Shown: positions 1 to 5,985 of the stretch, one piece after another
Position numbering within the stretch: position 1 is the first letter of the stretch
How the letters are laid out: each line of letters begins with the position of its first letter
Source: Bacteroidales bacterium
Lineage (GTDB): Bacteria; Bacteroidota; Bacteroidia; Bacteroidales; WCHB1-69
Assembly: GCA_012518765.1 (NCBI GenBank)
Contig: JAAYRN010000306.1
Span: forward strand, 1-6,324
DNA length: 6,324 nt
Reading direction: 5' to 3'
Notes under the pieces: model-generated
The model's database searches: none
The model's input: the letters and a program-made list of their open reading frames with translations, nothing else
Told to the model about the DNA's origin: nothing
Program-made: the position numbers and the translations under genes

Positions 1-2
1 AC

Positions 3-2006
3 TATCATGTGTTGTTGCCATCGCAAACTACAGATATTCCATTGCTTACGTGGCAAAAAGCGGTATCAGGTTCTACGGTTATGATTCAGCAACCCACATC
101 GCCTAAGGACACTGGAATTATTATTGTTAAATCGGCAAATGATTCGGTTCAAAAAATATATTATGTGTTTTTTGATGTCGAAATATCTACCAATGCTGCT
201 TTAAAGTCTATTAGTTTAAATGCTAATAATATAACGAGTTTCCATGCCGATACAGTTTATTATCACGTTTATTTGCACTACGATAGTTTGACACCCCCCG
301 TTGTGGGTGCAATGACCCAGTCGGCGGCTGCGTCTATACTTATCAGTCAGGCTACTACCGTAAATGATTCGGCTGTTATCTCGGTTACAGCAGAGGATAG
401 TTTATACGAACGCACGTATATAGTGCATTTTACCCGACAACTATCTCCCGTTGCAACTTTAAATAGTATGGGTTATCAGTTGGATAATAAAGATTCATCG
501 TTGAGAGAATTTAATTCTAATGTATTTTCATATACGGTTCATTTAAAAGTAGAAACCACGCACATACCTCATACATTTATATATGTAAAAACAGATGCAA
601 GGGCAAGTGTTCAAATCATGCGTATGCCTTTACATGTTAATGATACGGCTATATTGAAAGTGGTAGCGGAAAATTTAATAGATAGCAATGTATATGAAAT
701 TGTATTTAAACGCATTCCGTCTAACAATACCTATTTAGATACGTTGTTTGTAAATGGCAACAGCATAGCTGATTTTTACAAAGATAGCTTACATTACACC
801 GTGATTTTACCTTGGGCTACCACACAAATACCTACGATAAACGCTGTAGCATCTTGGAATTTATCTACCATCAATATCACGCAAGCTGCCTCGTATTTTG
901 GTTTGGCACAAATCAGAGTGGTTTCGGAAGATGGATTGCATTCACGCACCTATACCGTTCAGTTTGAACAAGGTTCGCAAGTTGATTTACAATCTCTATC
1001 TTATTGTTTAGATACTCAAACCATATCCATATCAACCTTTCATCCTGCCGATACGGTTTATTATGTACAACTTCCTATTGGAACAAAAAGTATTCCCACA
1101 CTGCACTATACCTTGGTTGATAACCGCTGTTATGTAGATACGATTCCCGCTTTATCGCCTAACGGAGAAATTGAACTCATCGTCAAAGGCTGGGATGAGT
1201 TAAATCTTAAAACCTATAAGGTTGTGTTTGAGGTAATTTTGTCTACCAATGCCAAATTATCCGATTTAACCATTGATAATGTAAGTGTACATGGATTTCA
1301 TCCCGATACATTAATTTATTACGTAGAATATCCTTATGGTACAACAGATTTGCCCACAGTAGGGGCTGTAGCTATGGAGCCAGACGCCTCTGTAAGTGTT
1401 ACACAAATAACAACTTATCCCGATGTAGCCCATGTGATAGTAAAAGCGGGTGATACCACTGTAAGTAAGATTTATCAAATTTATTTTTCAACAGAAGCAG
1501 GAGACAATGCATACCTTGCAGCTATGTATGTGGATGATACCTTGATAAATGACTTTGATAAAAATATTTTATTCTACAAACACGAATTACCTTACGGAAC
1601 TACCACAGTACCTGTAATATATGCGGAAGCAGAAGATGCACGTGCTCATGTTGAAATTACACAAGCACATAGTCTTCAAGATACAGTGTGGGTGAAAGTT
1701 ACAGCTGTAAATGGAGTAAATACAACTACTTATGGATTGGTATTTCGCATAGCTTTAAACAACGATGCTCGCTTGGCTTGGATCAAGGTAGATAATACAC
1801 CTATTGCTACTTTCAATCCAGAAATTAACAACTATAAATATGAGTTGCCATTTGGTTATCAAGGTATTCCTACCGTTACTGTCGAAAAACAAGACAAAAA
1901 CGCTACAGCTACCATAACACCAACAACCACAATACCGGGGCAAACTGTCATTGATGTTGTCGCCGAGGATGGAGAAACGGTTCGTACTTATCGGGTGAAT
2001 TTTGTG
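3..2006 (+). repeat. Tandem array of ~85-residue protein repeats (7 full, 1 partial)
   Basis: Repeat units begin near bases 192, 450, 726, 978, 1248, 1506 and 1764, after a partial unit at the left edge, giving a period of about 252-276 bases. Landmarks in each unit are an N-x-x-L start, an F-x-p-(d) turn, Y-x-V-x-L-P, a T-x-x-I-P strand, a Q-containing V-x-I-T-Q strand, and a T/S-x-x-Y-x-(V/I)-x-F end. The units have diverged in protein and mostly in DNA. A few stretches stay nearly identical: 245-263 and 1046-1064 differ at 1 of 19 bases, and 186-196 and 1242-1252 are identical over 11 bases. The fourth unit (978-1247) is the most divergent; it lacks the ITQ motif and holds the only two cysteines in the array. 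Confidence 0.85.
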
Positions 2007-2279
2007 ATAAGTAACTCCATTTACGAAACACAAGAAAATTGTCAATTTTTAGTGTATCCAAATCCAGCCCACGATCTTGTGAGTGTGGAAAATAAAGGTG
2101 ACAATAAGCATATAAATTTGATTCAGTTGTATGATGTATTTGGTAAACTGATTAAGCAATCGAAGGTAAATCAATCTATAACACATATAGATATAAAAGA
2201 ATTACCTAACGGAATGTATATTGTGAAGATAATTCAAAATGACCAAACCTCATCCAATGTAAAAATCATAAAATATTAA
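3..2279 (+). CDS. Secreted multi-repeat protein with cadherin-like beta-sandwich repeats and T9SS type A sorting domain (5' end missing)
   Basis: Probable surface-attached or secreted structural/adhesin-like protein; no catalytic motif is visible. The frame is open to the left edge, and the codons before the GTG at 9 (Tyr-His) already fit the repeat pattern YxVxLPxxTTxIP, so that GTG is not the start and the gene begins outside the window. Numbering residues from base 9, one partial repeat (1-61) and seven full repeats follow, starting near 62, 148, 240, 324, 414, 500 and 586. Each has the pattern NAxLxxLxVdn..I..F.pd...Y.veLPyGTt.IPtv, a conserved ITQ-type strand, and ends in EDg...rTYxVxF. 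This matches the Cadherin-like beta-sandwich family (PF12733 type) as I know it. Residues ~678-756 form a T9SS C-terminal domain (LVYPNPAHD, LYDVFGKLI, LPNGMYIVKI, final VKIIKY), which in Bacteroidetes directs export across the outer membrane and often attachment to the surface. The domain assignment is by eye; the ligand is unknown. Confidence 0.88.
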   Translation, partial: YHVLLPSQTTDIPLLTWQKAVSGSTVMIQQPTSPKDTGIIIVKSANDSVQKIYYVFFDVEISTNAALKSISLNANNITSFHADTVYYHVYLHYDSLTPPVVGAMTQSAAASILISQATTVNDSAVISVTAEDSLYERTYIVHFTRQLSPVATLNSMGYQLDNKDSSLREFNSNVFSYTVHLKVETTHIPHTFIYVKTDARASVQIMRMPLHVNDTAILKVVAENLIDSNVYEIVFKRIPSNNTYLDTLFVNGNSIADFYKDSLHYTVILPWATTQIPTINAVASWNLSTINITQAASYFGLAQIRVVSEDGLHSRTYTVQFEQGSQVDLQSLSYCLDTQTISISTFHPADTVYYVQLPIGTKSIPTLHYTLVDNRCYVDTIPALSPNGEIELIVKGWDELNLKTYKVVFEVILSTNAKLSDLTIDNVSVHGFHPDTLIYYVEYPYGTTDLPTVGAVAMEPDASVSVTQITTYPDVAHVIVKAGDTTVSKIYQIYFSTEAGDNAYLAAMYVDDTLINDFDKNILFYKHELPYGTTTVPVIYAEAEDARAHVEITQAHSLQDTVWVKVTAVNGVNTTTYGLVFRIALNNDARLAWIKVDNTPIATFNPEINNYKYELPFGYQGIPTVTVEKQDKNATATITPTTTIPGQTVIDVVAEDGETVRTYRVNFVISNSIYETQENCQFLVYPNPAHDLVSVENKGDNKHINLIQLYDVFGKLIKQSKVNQSITHIDIKELPNGMYIVKIIQNDQTSSNVKIIKY

Positions 2280-2297
2280 ACGCTAATATTTGTTTTT
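2271..2297 (+). terminator. Possible weak intrinsic terminator after the repeat-protein gene
   Basis: A perfect 8-bp inverted repeat, AAATATTA (2271-2278) and TAATATTT (2284-2291), encloses the 5-base loop AACGC. It is followed by G and five T (2293-2297). The structure overlaps the TAA stop codon at 2277-2279. The stem is made of A-T pairs only, so termination may be inefficient and some read-through into the receptor gene is likely. In DNA this AT-rich, the symmetry could also be fortuitous. Confidence 0.4.
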
Positions 2298-2319
2298 AAC
2301 AAAATAAAAAAGACATTTG
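2289..2319 (+). promoter_or_regulatory. Candidate Bacteroidetes-type promoter for the TonB-dependent receptor gene
   Basis: TTTG at 2289-2292 (-33 element), a 19-base spacer, then GACATTTG at 2312-2319, one mismatch from the Bacteroidetes -7 consensus TAnnTTTG. The expected transcript start would be near 2323-2327, leaving a leader of about 20 bases before the ATG at 2345. The mismatch falls in the conserved TA, so this is only a candidate. The -33 element overlaps the descending arm of the weak terminator above, so the two signals would be packed together. Confidence 0.35.
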
Positions 2320-2341
2320 ACAATTGATAGCTATTAAAAAC

Positions 2342-2357
2342 AATATGATATCATATT
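2342..2357. promoter_or_regulatory. 16-bp perfect palindrome over the receptor start codon
   Basis: AATATGATATCATATT is a perfect palindrome centred between 2349 and 2350, and it contains the ATG at 2345. It could be a dimeric-repressor operator just downstream of the candidate transcript start, or RNA structure that occludes the start codon. It is AT-rich, and a palindrome of this length has a noticeable chance of arising once in a window of this size, so function is an inference from its position only. Confidence 0.3.
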
Positions 2358-4897
2358 CCAATACAGTACATACTACAAGCAGCTTGTTCTTGCTTGTAGT
2401 ATTGTTTTTTGTTTCTTTTTCACTCAAAGCCCAACCTTACATATTGAGAGGGATTATTTACGATGCCGAAGAAAAAGAATTAACCTTACCTATGGCACAT
2501 ATTATTCCTGAGTGTGAGAGTAATAAAGGAACAGCCTCTAACGATAAAGGGGAGTATTACATTGAACTACAATCGAAAGAATGTGATGTAAGGTTTTTAT
2601 ACGTAGGCTATCAAACTCAAACCAAAAAAATAACATTTACAGGCTCTAAAGTCATTACTTTAAATATTTATTTACAGCATGAATCTTCTTTGTTAAACGA
2701 AGTGAAAATTACCCAACAACGTTATGAAGTTAAAAAAGATGAATCGACATCATCGGTGGCTTATGTGCCACAACGAAAAATAGAAGAGCACAACATAACA
2801 AGTTTAGATAATGCTTTTGGACAAGTAGGAGGGTTGATAGTTGTTGACAATGAACCTCAAATGAGAGGAGGAAGTGGGTTTAGTTCTGGAATGGGAAGCC
2901 GTGTGATGATTATGATGGACGAAATGCCCGTTATGCGTGTCGATGCAGGGCGACCTGCTTGGAATCTTATTCCTATGGAAAATATAGAACAAATAGAAGT
3001 GCTAAAAGGTGCAGCATCTGTATTATATGGTTCTTCGGCTATTACAGGAGCCATTAATGTACGCACCGCTTATCCCAAAGGAAAACCTCAAACTAAACTT
3101 ATTTTATACAATGGTTTTTACAGCCGACCTTCGCTCGATTACCGTTGCAGTTGGCCCAAAGGAAGCACACCTTTAACCTACGGTGCCAATGTTTCTCATT
3201 CTCGAAAAATAAAAAGATTCGATTTGGTTCTTAGTGCTGAATATGCTCACGATGACGGATTTACAGGTCAAGAACTTTCTATTGATTCTACCTTAAAAAA
3301 TCCAGATGCCTACAAAAAAATCGTAAAAGAAGAACGTTTACGTTTTAATTTTGGAACGCGTTATCGTTTTAAAACCGAAGGTTTATTTGCAGGATTAAAT
3401 GGTAATTTATTGTATGCACAAAACACCATGACACATTTTTGGCTCAATGCCGATAGCGGCATGTATCGTGCTTTTCCGGGCGGATTAACAGAAACCGATA
3501 ACCTCATGTTTTTTTTAGACCCTTACGTTAAATATTTTTCTAAAAAAAGCTCCTCTCACTCATTCAAATCGCGCATCATGTATAGCGACAACAAGGCTAC
3601 CAACAATCAAGATAGTAAATCAGAAATGTATTATTTTGAATATCAATATTCAAAAACCTTTAAAAATGTAGGCGATTTACAGTTACATTCGGGAGCAGTA
3701 GGGCAGTTTGCACGTTCCATTGGAAATGTATTTGCAGGCATAAGAGATACCAATACTATATTAAAACCTAAATATTCAGCCAATGCAGCCGTTTATACTC
3801 AGTTGGAAAAACGTTTTTTACGCAAGAAAAATCTTATTCTATTAGGAGGTGGACGCTATGAATACTATCAAATTTTCGAGCAATTTGGTTATATAACAAA
3901 AGATTCATTAACAGGAAATTACGTAGAAGCAAAACCTGTTTTCAGAGCGGGTTTAAATTATAATATCGTAAAAACCTTTACTTTTATACGCTCATCTTTT
4001 GGCATGGGCTATCGTTTTCCAAGTATTGGAGAGCGTTATTTGACTACCAAAGTAGGAAATTACGGATTTTATCCCAATCCCGATTTAAAATCAGAAACAA
4101 GTTGGAATGTAGAATTAGGCGTACAGCAAATGTTTAAACTCTATAATTTTAAAGGCTTTATAGATGTTGCTGGCTATTATCAACGCTATGACAATTACGT
4201 GGAATTTTTCTTAGGTCCTTGGTTGACTCGTGAGCAGGAATTAATTCCACTCAAACGCTATGGATTTAAGTTTTTCAATACAGGACCTGCACGCATAGTT
4301 GGGGTTGATTTAAGTATTGGTGGAGAAGGAAAAATGGGTGATCACGTAACTTATACGTTATTATTTAATTATGCATACACCAATCCAAAAGTATTAGATA
4401 CTGGTTTTGTGTTTACTACAACAGCTACCAAAGCCTATAATTACATAAATACCTCCAGCGACACCACAGGGTATATCATGAAATACAGAATAGAACACAT
4501 ACTAAAAACAGATTTAGATTTCAAGTTCTTTAATTTAATAACGCTTGGATTATCAGCACAGTACTTTAGTTTAATGAAAAATGTCGATAAATTTTTCTAT
4601 GAATTAGACAGGTATTCATCCATTGCACCCAGAAATGTAAAAAACTCAAATGCTCCTTTTCCTTTCGATGGATTGGAAGAGTATAGGTTAACTCACAACA
4701 AAGGAACTTGGGTTTTTGGTTTACGCATGGGTGTTGAGTATACAAATATAAAATTAGCCCTAATTATAAATAATTTATTCAACACCGAATATTCCCTACG
4801 TCCCATGTGTCCTGAACCTACACGCATGACAACTTTACAGTTAGTATATAAATTTACAGAAGGAGAACCCTTTTTTGCAAAGAAAAATAAAATTTAA
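2345..4897 (+). CDS. TonB-dependent outer-membrane receptor with carboxypeptidase-regulatory-like domain
   Basis: An 850-residue outer-membrane active transporter, powered by TonB-ExbBD, for a substrate that cannot be named. Residues 1-29 form a signal peptide with core LFLLVVLFFVSFSLKA, cut before QPY. Residues ~32-110 are a CarboxypepD_reg-like domain (GIIYDAEEKEL, DKGEYYIEL, FLYVGYQTQ). Residues ~120-240 are the plug, with MIMMDEMPV, IPMENIEQIEVLKGAASVLYG and ITGAINVRT. The rest is the barrel, including GYRFPSIGERYL and YPNPDLKSETSWNVELG, and ending with LIINNLFNTEYSLRP and the last strand TTLQLVYKF plus a 13-residue tail. Architecture and length fit FepA/CirA/BtuB-like receptors rather than the usually longer SusC type, and no SusD gene follows. 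Start: ATG 2345 was chosen; an in-frame TTG at 2324 would add 7 residues including a lysine, but it would coincide with the predicted transcript start. The next gene follows after 12 bases and is probably co-transcribed. Confidence 0.93.
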   Translation: MISYSNTVHTTSSLFLLVVLFFVSFSLKAQPYILRGIIYDAEEKELTLPMAHIIPECESNKGTASNDKGEYYIELQSKECDVRFLYVGYQTQTKKITFTGSKVITLNIYLQHESSLLNEVKITQQRYEVKKDESTSSVAYVPQRKIEEHNITSLDNAFGQVGGLIVVDNEPQMRGGSGFSSGMGSRVMIMMDEMPVMRVDAGRPAWNLIPMENIEQIEVLKGAASVLYGSSAITGAINVRTAYPKGKPQTKLILYNGFYSRPSLDYRCSWPKGSTPLTYGANVSHSRKIKRFDLVLSAEYAHDDGFTGQELSIDSTLKNPDAYKKIVKEERLRFNFGTRYRFKTEGLFAGLNGNLLYAQNTMTHFWLNADSGMYRAFPGGLTETDNLMFFLDPYVKYFSKKSSSHSFKSRIMYSDNKATNNQDSKSEMYYFEYQYSKTFKNVGDLQLHSGAVGQFARSIGNVFAGIRDTNTILKPKYSANAAVYTQLEKRFLRKKNLILLGGGRYEYYQIFEQFGYITKDSLTGNYVEAKPVFRAGLNYNIVKTFTFIRSSFGMGYRFPSIGERYLTTKVGNYGFYPNPDLKSETSWNVELGVQQMFKLYNFKGFIDVAGYYQRYDNYVEFFLGPWLTREQELIPLKRYGFKFFNTGPARIVGVDLSIGGEGKMGDHVTYTLLFNYAYTNPKVLDTGFVFTTTATKAYNYINTSSDTTGYIMKYRIEHILKTDLDFKFFNLITLGLSAQYFSLMKNVDKFFYELDRYSSIAPRNVKNSNAPFPFDGLEEYRLTHNKGTWVFGLRMGVEYTNIKLALIINNLFNTEYSLRPMCPEPTRMTTLQLVYKFTEGEPFFAKKNKI
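2370..2420 (+). promoter_or_regulatory. Terminator-like hairpin and T-rich tract inside the receptor signal-peptide codons
   Basis: Perfect 12-bp inverted repeat: ATACTACAAGCA (2370-2381) and TGCTTGTAGTAT (2391-2402), with a 9-base loop (2382-2390). Immediately downstream is a T-rich stretch (2403-2420) with runs of six, three and five T. The hexamer GCTTGT occurs both in the loop (2382-2387) and in the 3' arm (2392-2397), so the 5' arm has two possible partners. The layout is that of an intrinsic terminator or attenuator starting 25 bases after the ATG. The same bases encode residues 9-26 of the signal peptide, so the T-richness is partly explained by Phe and Val codons; the perfect 12-bp dyad is not. 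Confidence 0.45.
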
Positions 4898-4909
4898 ACA
4901 CAAAATAAT

Positions 4910-5860
4910 ATGAGAAAAATAACATTATTACTTGCTTTAACGACATGTATTTCACTGTCAACAAATGCACAAACCTTTTCGGATGGTAGTTTTGAAAACT
5001 GTTGGGAGTTTTTTAAAAATCCCACGGCTGGCAAACAAGATTATTGGGATTTTAAAGATAGTTATTTTCTATTTACACTCAATCAACTACATGAACTAAG
5101 TGGTGATCAAGGCGATGCTCCTTTAACAGCCTTTAGAGACGAAGATGCCATAGACGGTAATTATTCCCTCAAATTAGTATCTAAAACCATGACTTTTGGC
5201 GAAGATTTGTTTTTACCCGGAGCTGCAGGAACCTTGTCCATTGATTTTATAGACCTTAATTGTATTTTGGGTCAACCTTTTACACATCGTCCCACTTACT
5301 TGAAAGGATGGTATAAATACAGTGCCGTCAAGGGAGATTCGGCAGCAATCGAAGTGTTTTTAAAGAAAAATGGAAACAAGGTAGGAGAGGGCAAAATGTT
5401 GATTTATAACGATGTAAATGCATGGTCTGAGTTTTCGGTGCCCATTACTTACACATCGAACGATACTCCCGATTCGCTTGTGGTAATTTTTGCAGCAAGT
5501 GCGGGTTATGATTTTAGCAGTATAGAAACCTTAATGGAGTGCAAAGGTCAAGATAATAGCACTTTATATATCGATGATGTGGTGTTTGATTACGAACAAG
5601 GTATTCAAGAACGATTGATGTCGGAAATGAAAATTGATTTATTGCCCAATCCTGTCCATTCACATTTAAGTATTCAAGCTAAGGAACCCCTCAAGGGAAA
5701 CATAGTCATATACGATTATATGGGAAGAGAAATTAATCGTTATAAAATCAATGATAAGTCTTTAATTATCAATATTTCTGATTATGCAGCTGGTTCTTAT
5801 TTATTAAACTATATAAAAAACGGTGGTGTAATAAGTAGCAAGCGATTTATCAAAAAATAA
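4910..5860 (+). CDS. Secreted PCMD-like domain protein with T9SS type A sorting domain
   Basis: A 316-residue exported protein, probably displayed on the cell surface. Residues 1-20 are a signal peptide (MRKITLLLALTTCISLSTNA, cut before QTF). Residues ~22-228 resemble the PCMD family (PF13201 type, 'putative carbohydrate metabolism'): a FEN-W-F start, AAGTLSIDF, GQPFTHRPTYLKGWYKY, AIEVFLKKN, WSEFSVPITY, PDSLVVIFAAS and the closing STLYIDDVVFDY. The fold is expected to be a carbohydrate-binding-module-like beta-sandwich; I see no catalytic site. Residues ~238-316 are a T9SS C-terminal sorting domain (LLPNPVHSHLSIQ, IVIYDYMGREI, AGSYLLNYI, KRFIKK). The ATG at 4910 lies 12 bases after the receptor stop, with no room for a promoter, so it is almost certainly in the same transcript. 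It may act as a surface binding partner of the receptor. The family call is from motif memory and moderately sure; the sorting domain and signal peptide are clear. Confidence 0.85.
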   Translation: MRKITLLLALTTCISLSTNAQTFSDGSFENCWEFFKNPTAGKQDYWDFKDSYFLFTLNQLHELSGDQGDAPLTAFRDEDAIDGNYSLKLVSKTMTFGEDLFLPGAAGTLSIDFIDLNCILGQPFTHRPTYLKGWYKYSAVKGDSAAIEVFLKKNGNKVGEGKMLIYNDVNAWSEFSVPITYTSNDTPDSLVVIFAASAGYDFSSIETLMECKGQDNSTLYIDDVVFDYEQGIQERLMSEMKIDLLPNPVHSHLSIQAKEPLKGNIVIYDYMGREINRYKINDKSLIINISDYAAGSYLLNYIKNGGVISSKRFIKK

Positions 5861-5886
5861 GATATTTTTCTTTCTTTAACCTTAGA

Positions 5887-5911
5887 TTTAGTTGGAAAAA
5901 CTAAACTTTTT
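5887..5911 (+). terminator. Probable rho-independent terminator after the PCMD gene
   Basis: A perfect 7-bp inverted repeat, TTTAGTT (5887-5893) and AACTAAA (5899-5905), encloses the loop GGAAA. It is followed by C and five T (5907-5911). It lies 26 bases after the stop codon and directly before the kbl promoter, a sensible place to end the receptor-PCMD transcript. The stem has only one G-C pair, so it may be leaky. Confidence 0.5.
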
Positions 5912-5912
5912 A

Positions 5913-5943
5913 TTGGCATTTGTTGCAATTTTATGTATTTTTG
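5913..5943 (+). promoter_or_regulatory. kbl: Bacteroidetes-type promoter for kbl
   Basis: TTG at 5913-5915, a 20-base spacer, and TATTTTTG at 5936-5943, an exact match to the TAnnTTTG -7 consensus of Bacteroidetes housekeeping promoters. Transcription would start near 5947-5951, giving a leader of about 35-40 bases before the ATG at 5986. It sits just after the terminator, which makes kbl a separate transcription unit. Confidence 0.65.
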
Positions 5944-5948
5944 CAATT
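5923..5948 (+). repeat. Direct repeat TTGCAATT within the kbl promoter
   Basis: TTGCAATT occurs at 5923-5930 and 5941-5948, 18 bases apart start to start; each copy contains the palindrome TTGCAA. The first copy lies in the spacer and the second overlaps the end of the -7 element. It could be a pair of regulator sites, but in AT-rich promoter DNA it may be incidental. Confidence 0.3.
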
Positions 5949-5985
5949 AATTATTTCAATAGTTTATTTTAAAATTATATCCACT

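Noticed and set aside
9..11. GTG as the start of the repeat protein
   Set aside because: The frame is open to the left edge, the preceding codons fit the repeat consensus, and a signal peptide is absent, so the gene starts outside the window.
3..2006. CRISPR array or transposon-like DNA repeat
   Set aside because: The periodicity is in protein, with a ~252-276-base period in an unbroken reading frame and diverged DNA; there are no constant short repeats, spacers or terminal inverted repeats.
1755..2045. 96-residue open frame on the - strand
   Set aside because: Antisense to the well-supported repeat-protein frame, with no recognisable domain and Cys/Trp/Gly-rich composition typical of a shadow frame.
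2289..2303. Small hairpin TTTGTT-TTT-AACAAA
   Set aside because: Six mostly A-T pairs with a three-base loop in very AT-rich DNA; expected by chance and in conflict with the better hairpin at 2271-2291.
2280..2344. Riboswitch (for example cobalamin) upstream of the receptor
   Set aside because: The gap is only 65 bases, too short for a cobalamin riboswitch, and I see no conserved core. Such an element could still lie left of the window.
2804..3066. Two overlapping open frames on the - strand (62 and 69 residues)
   Set aside because: Both lie opposite the conserved plug domain of the receptor, overlap each other in different frames, and show no signal, motif or initiation site.
2345..5860. 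SusC/SusD glycan-uptake pair
   Set aside because: The receptor has a carboxypeptidase-regulatory-like domain but its length and barrel motifs fit FepA/BtuB-like receptors, and the following gene is a PCMD plus T9SS-sorted protein, with no lipoprotein cysteine and no SusD-like helical repeats.
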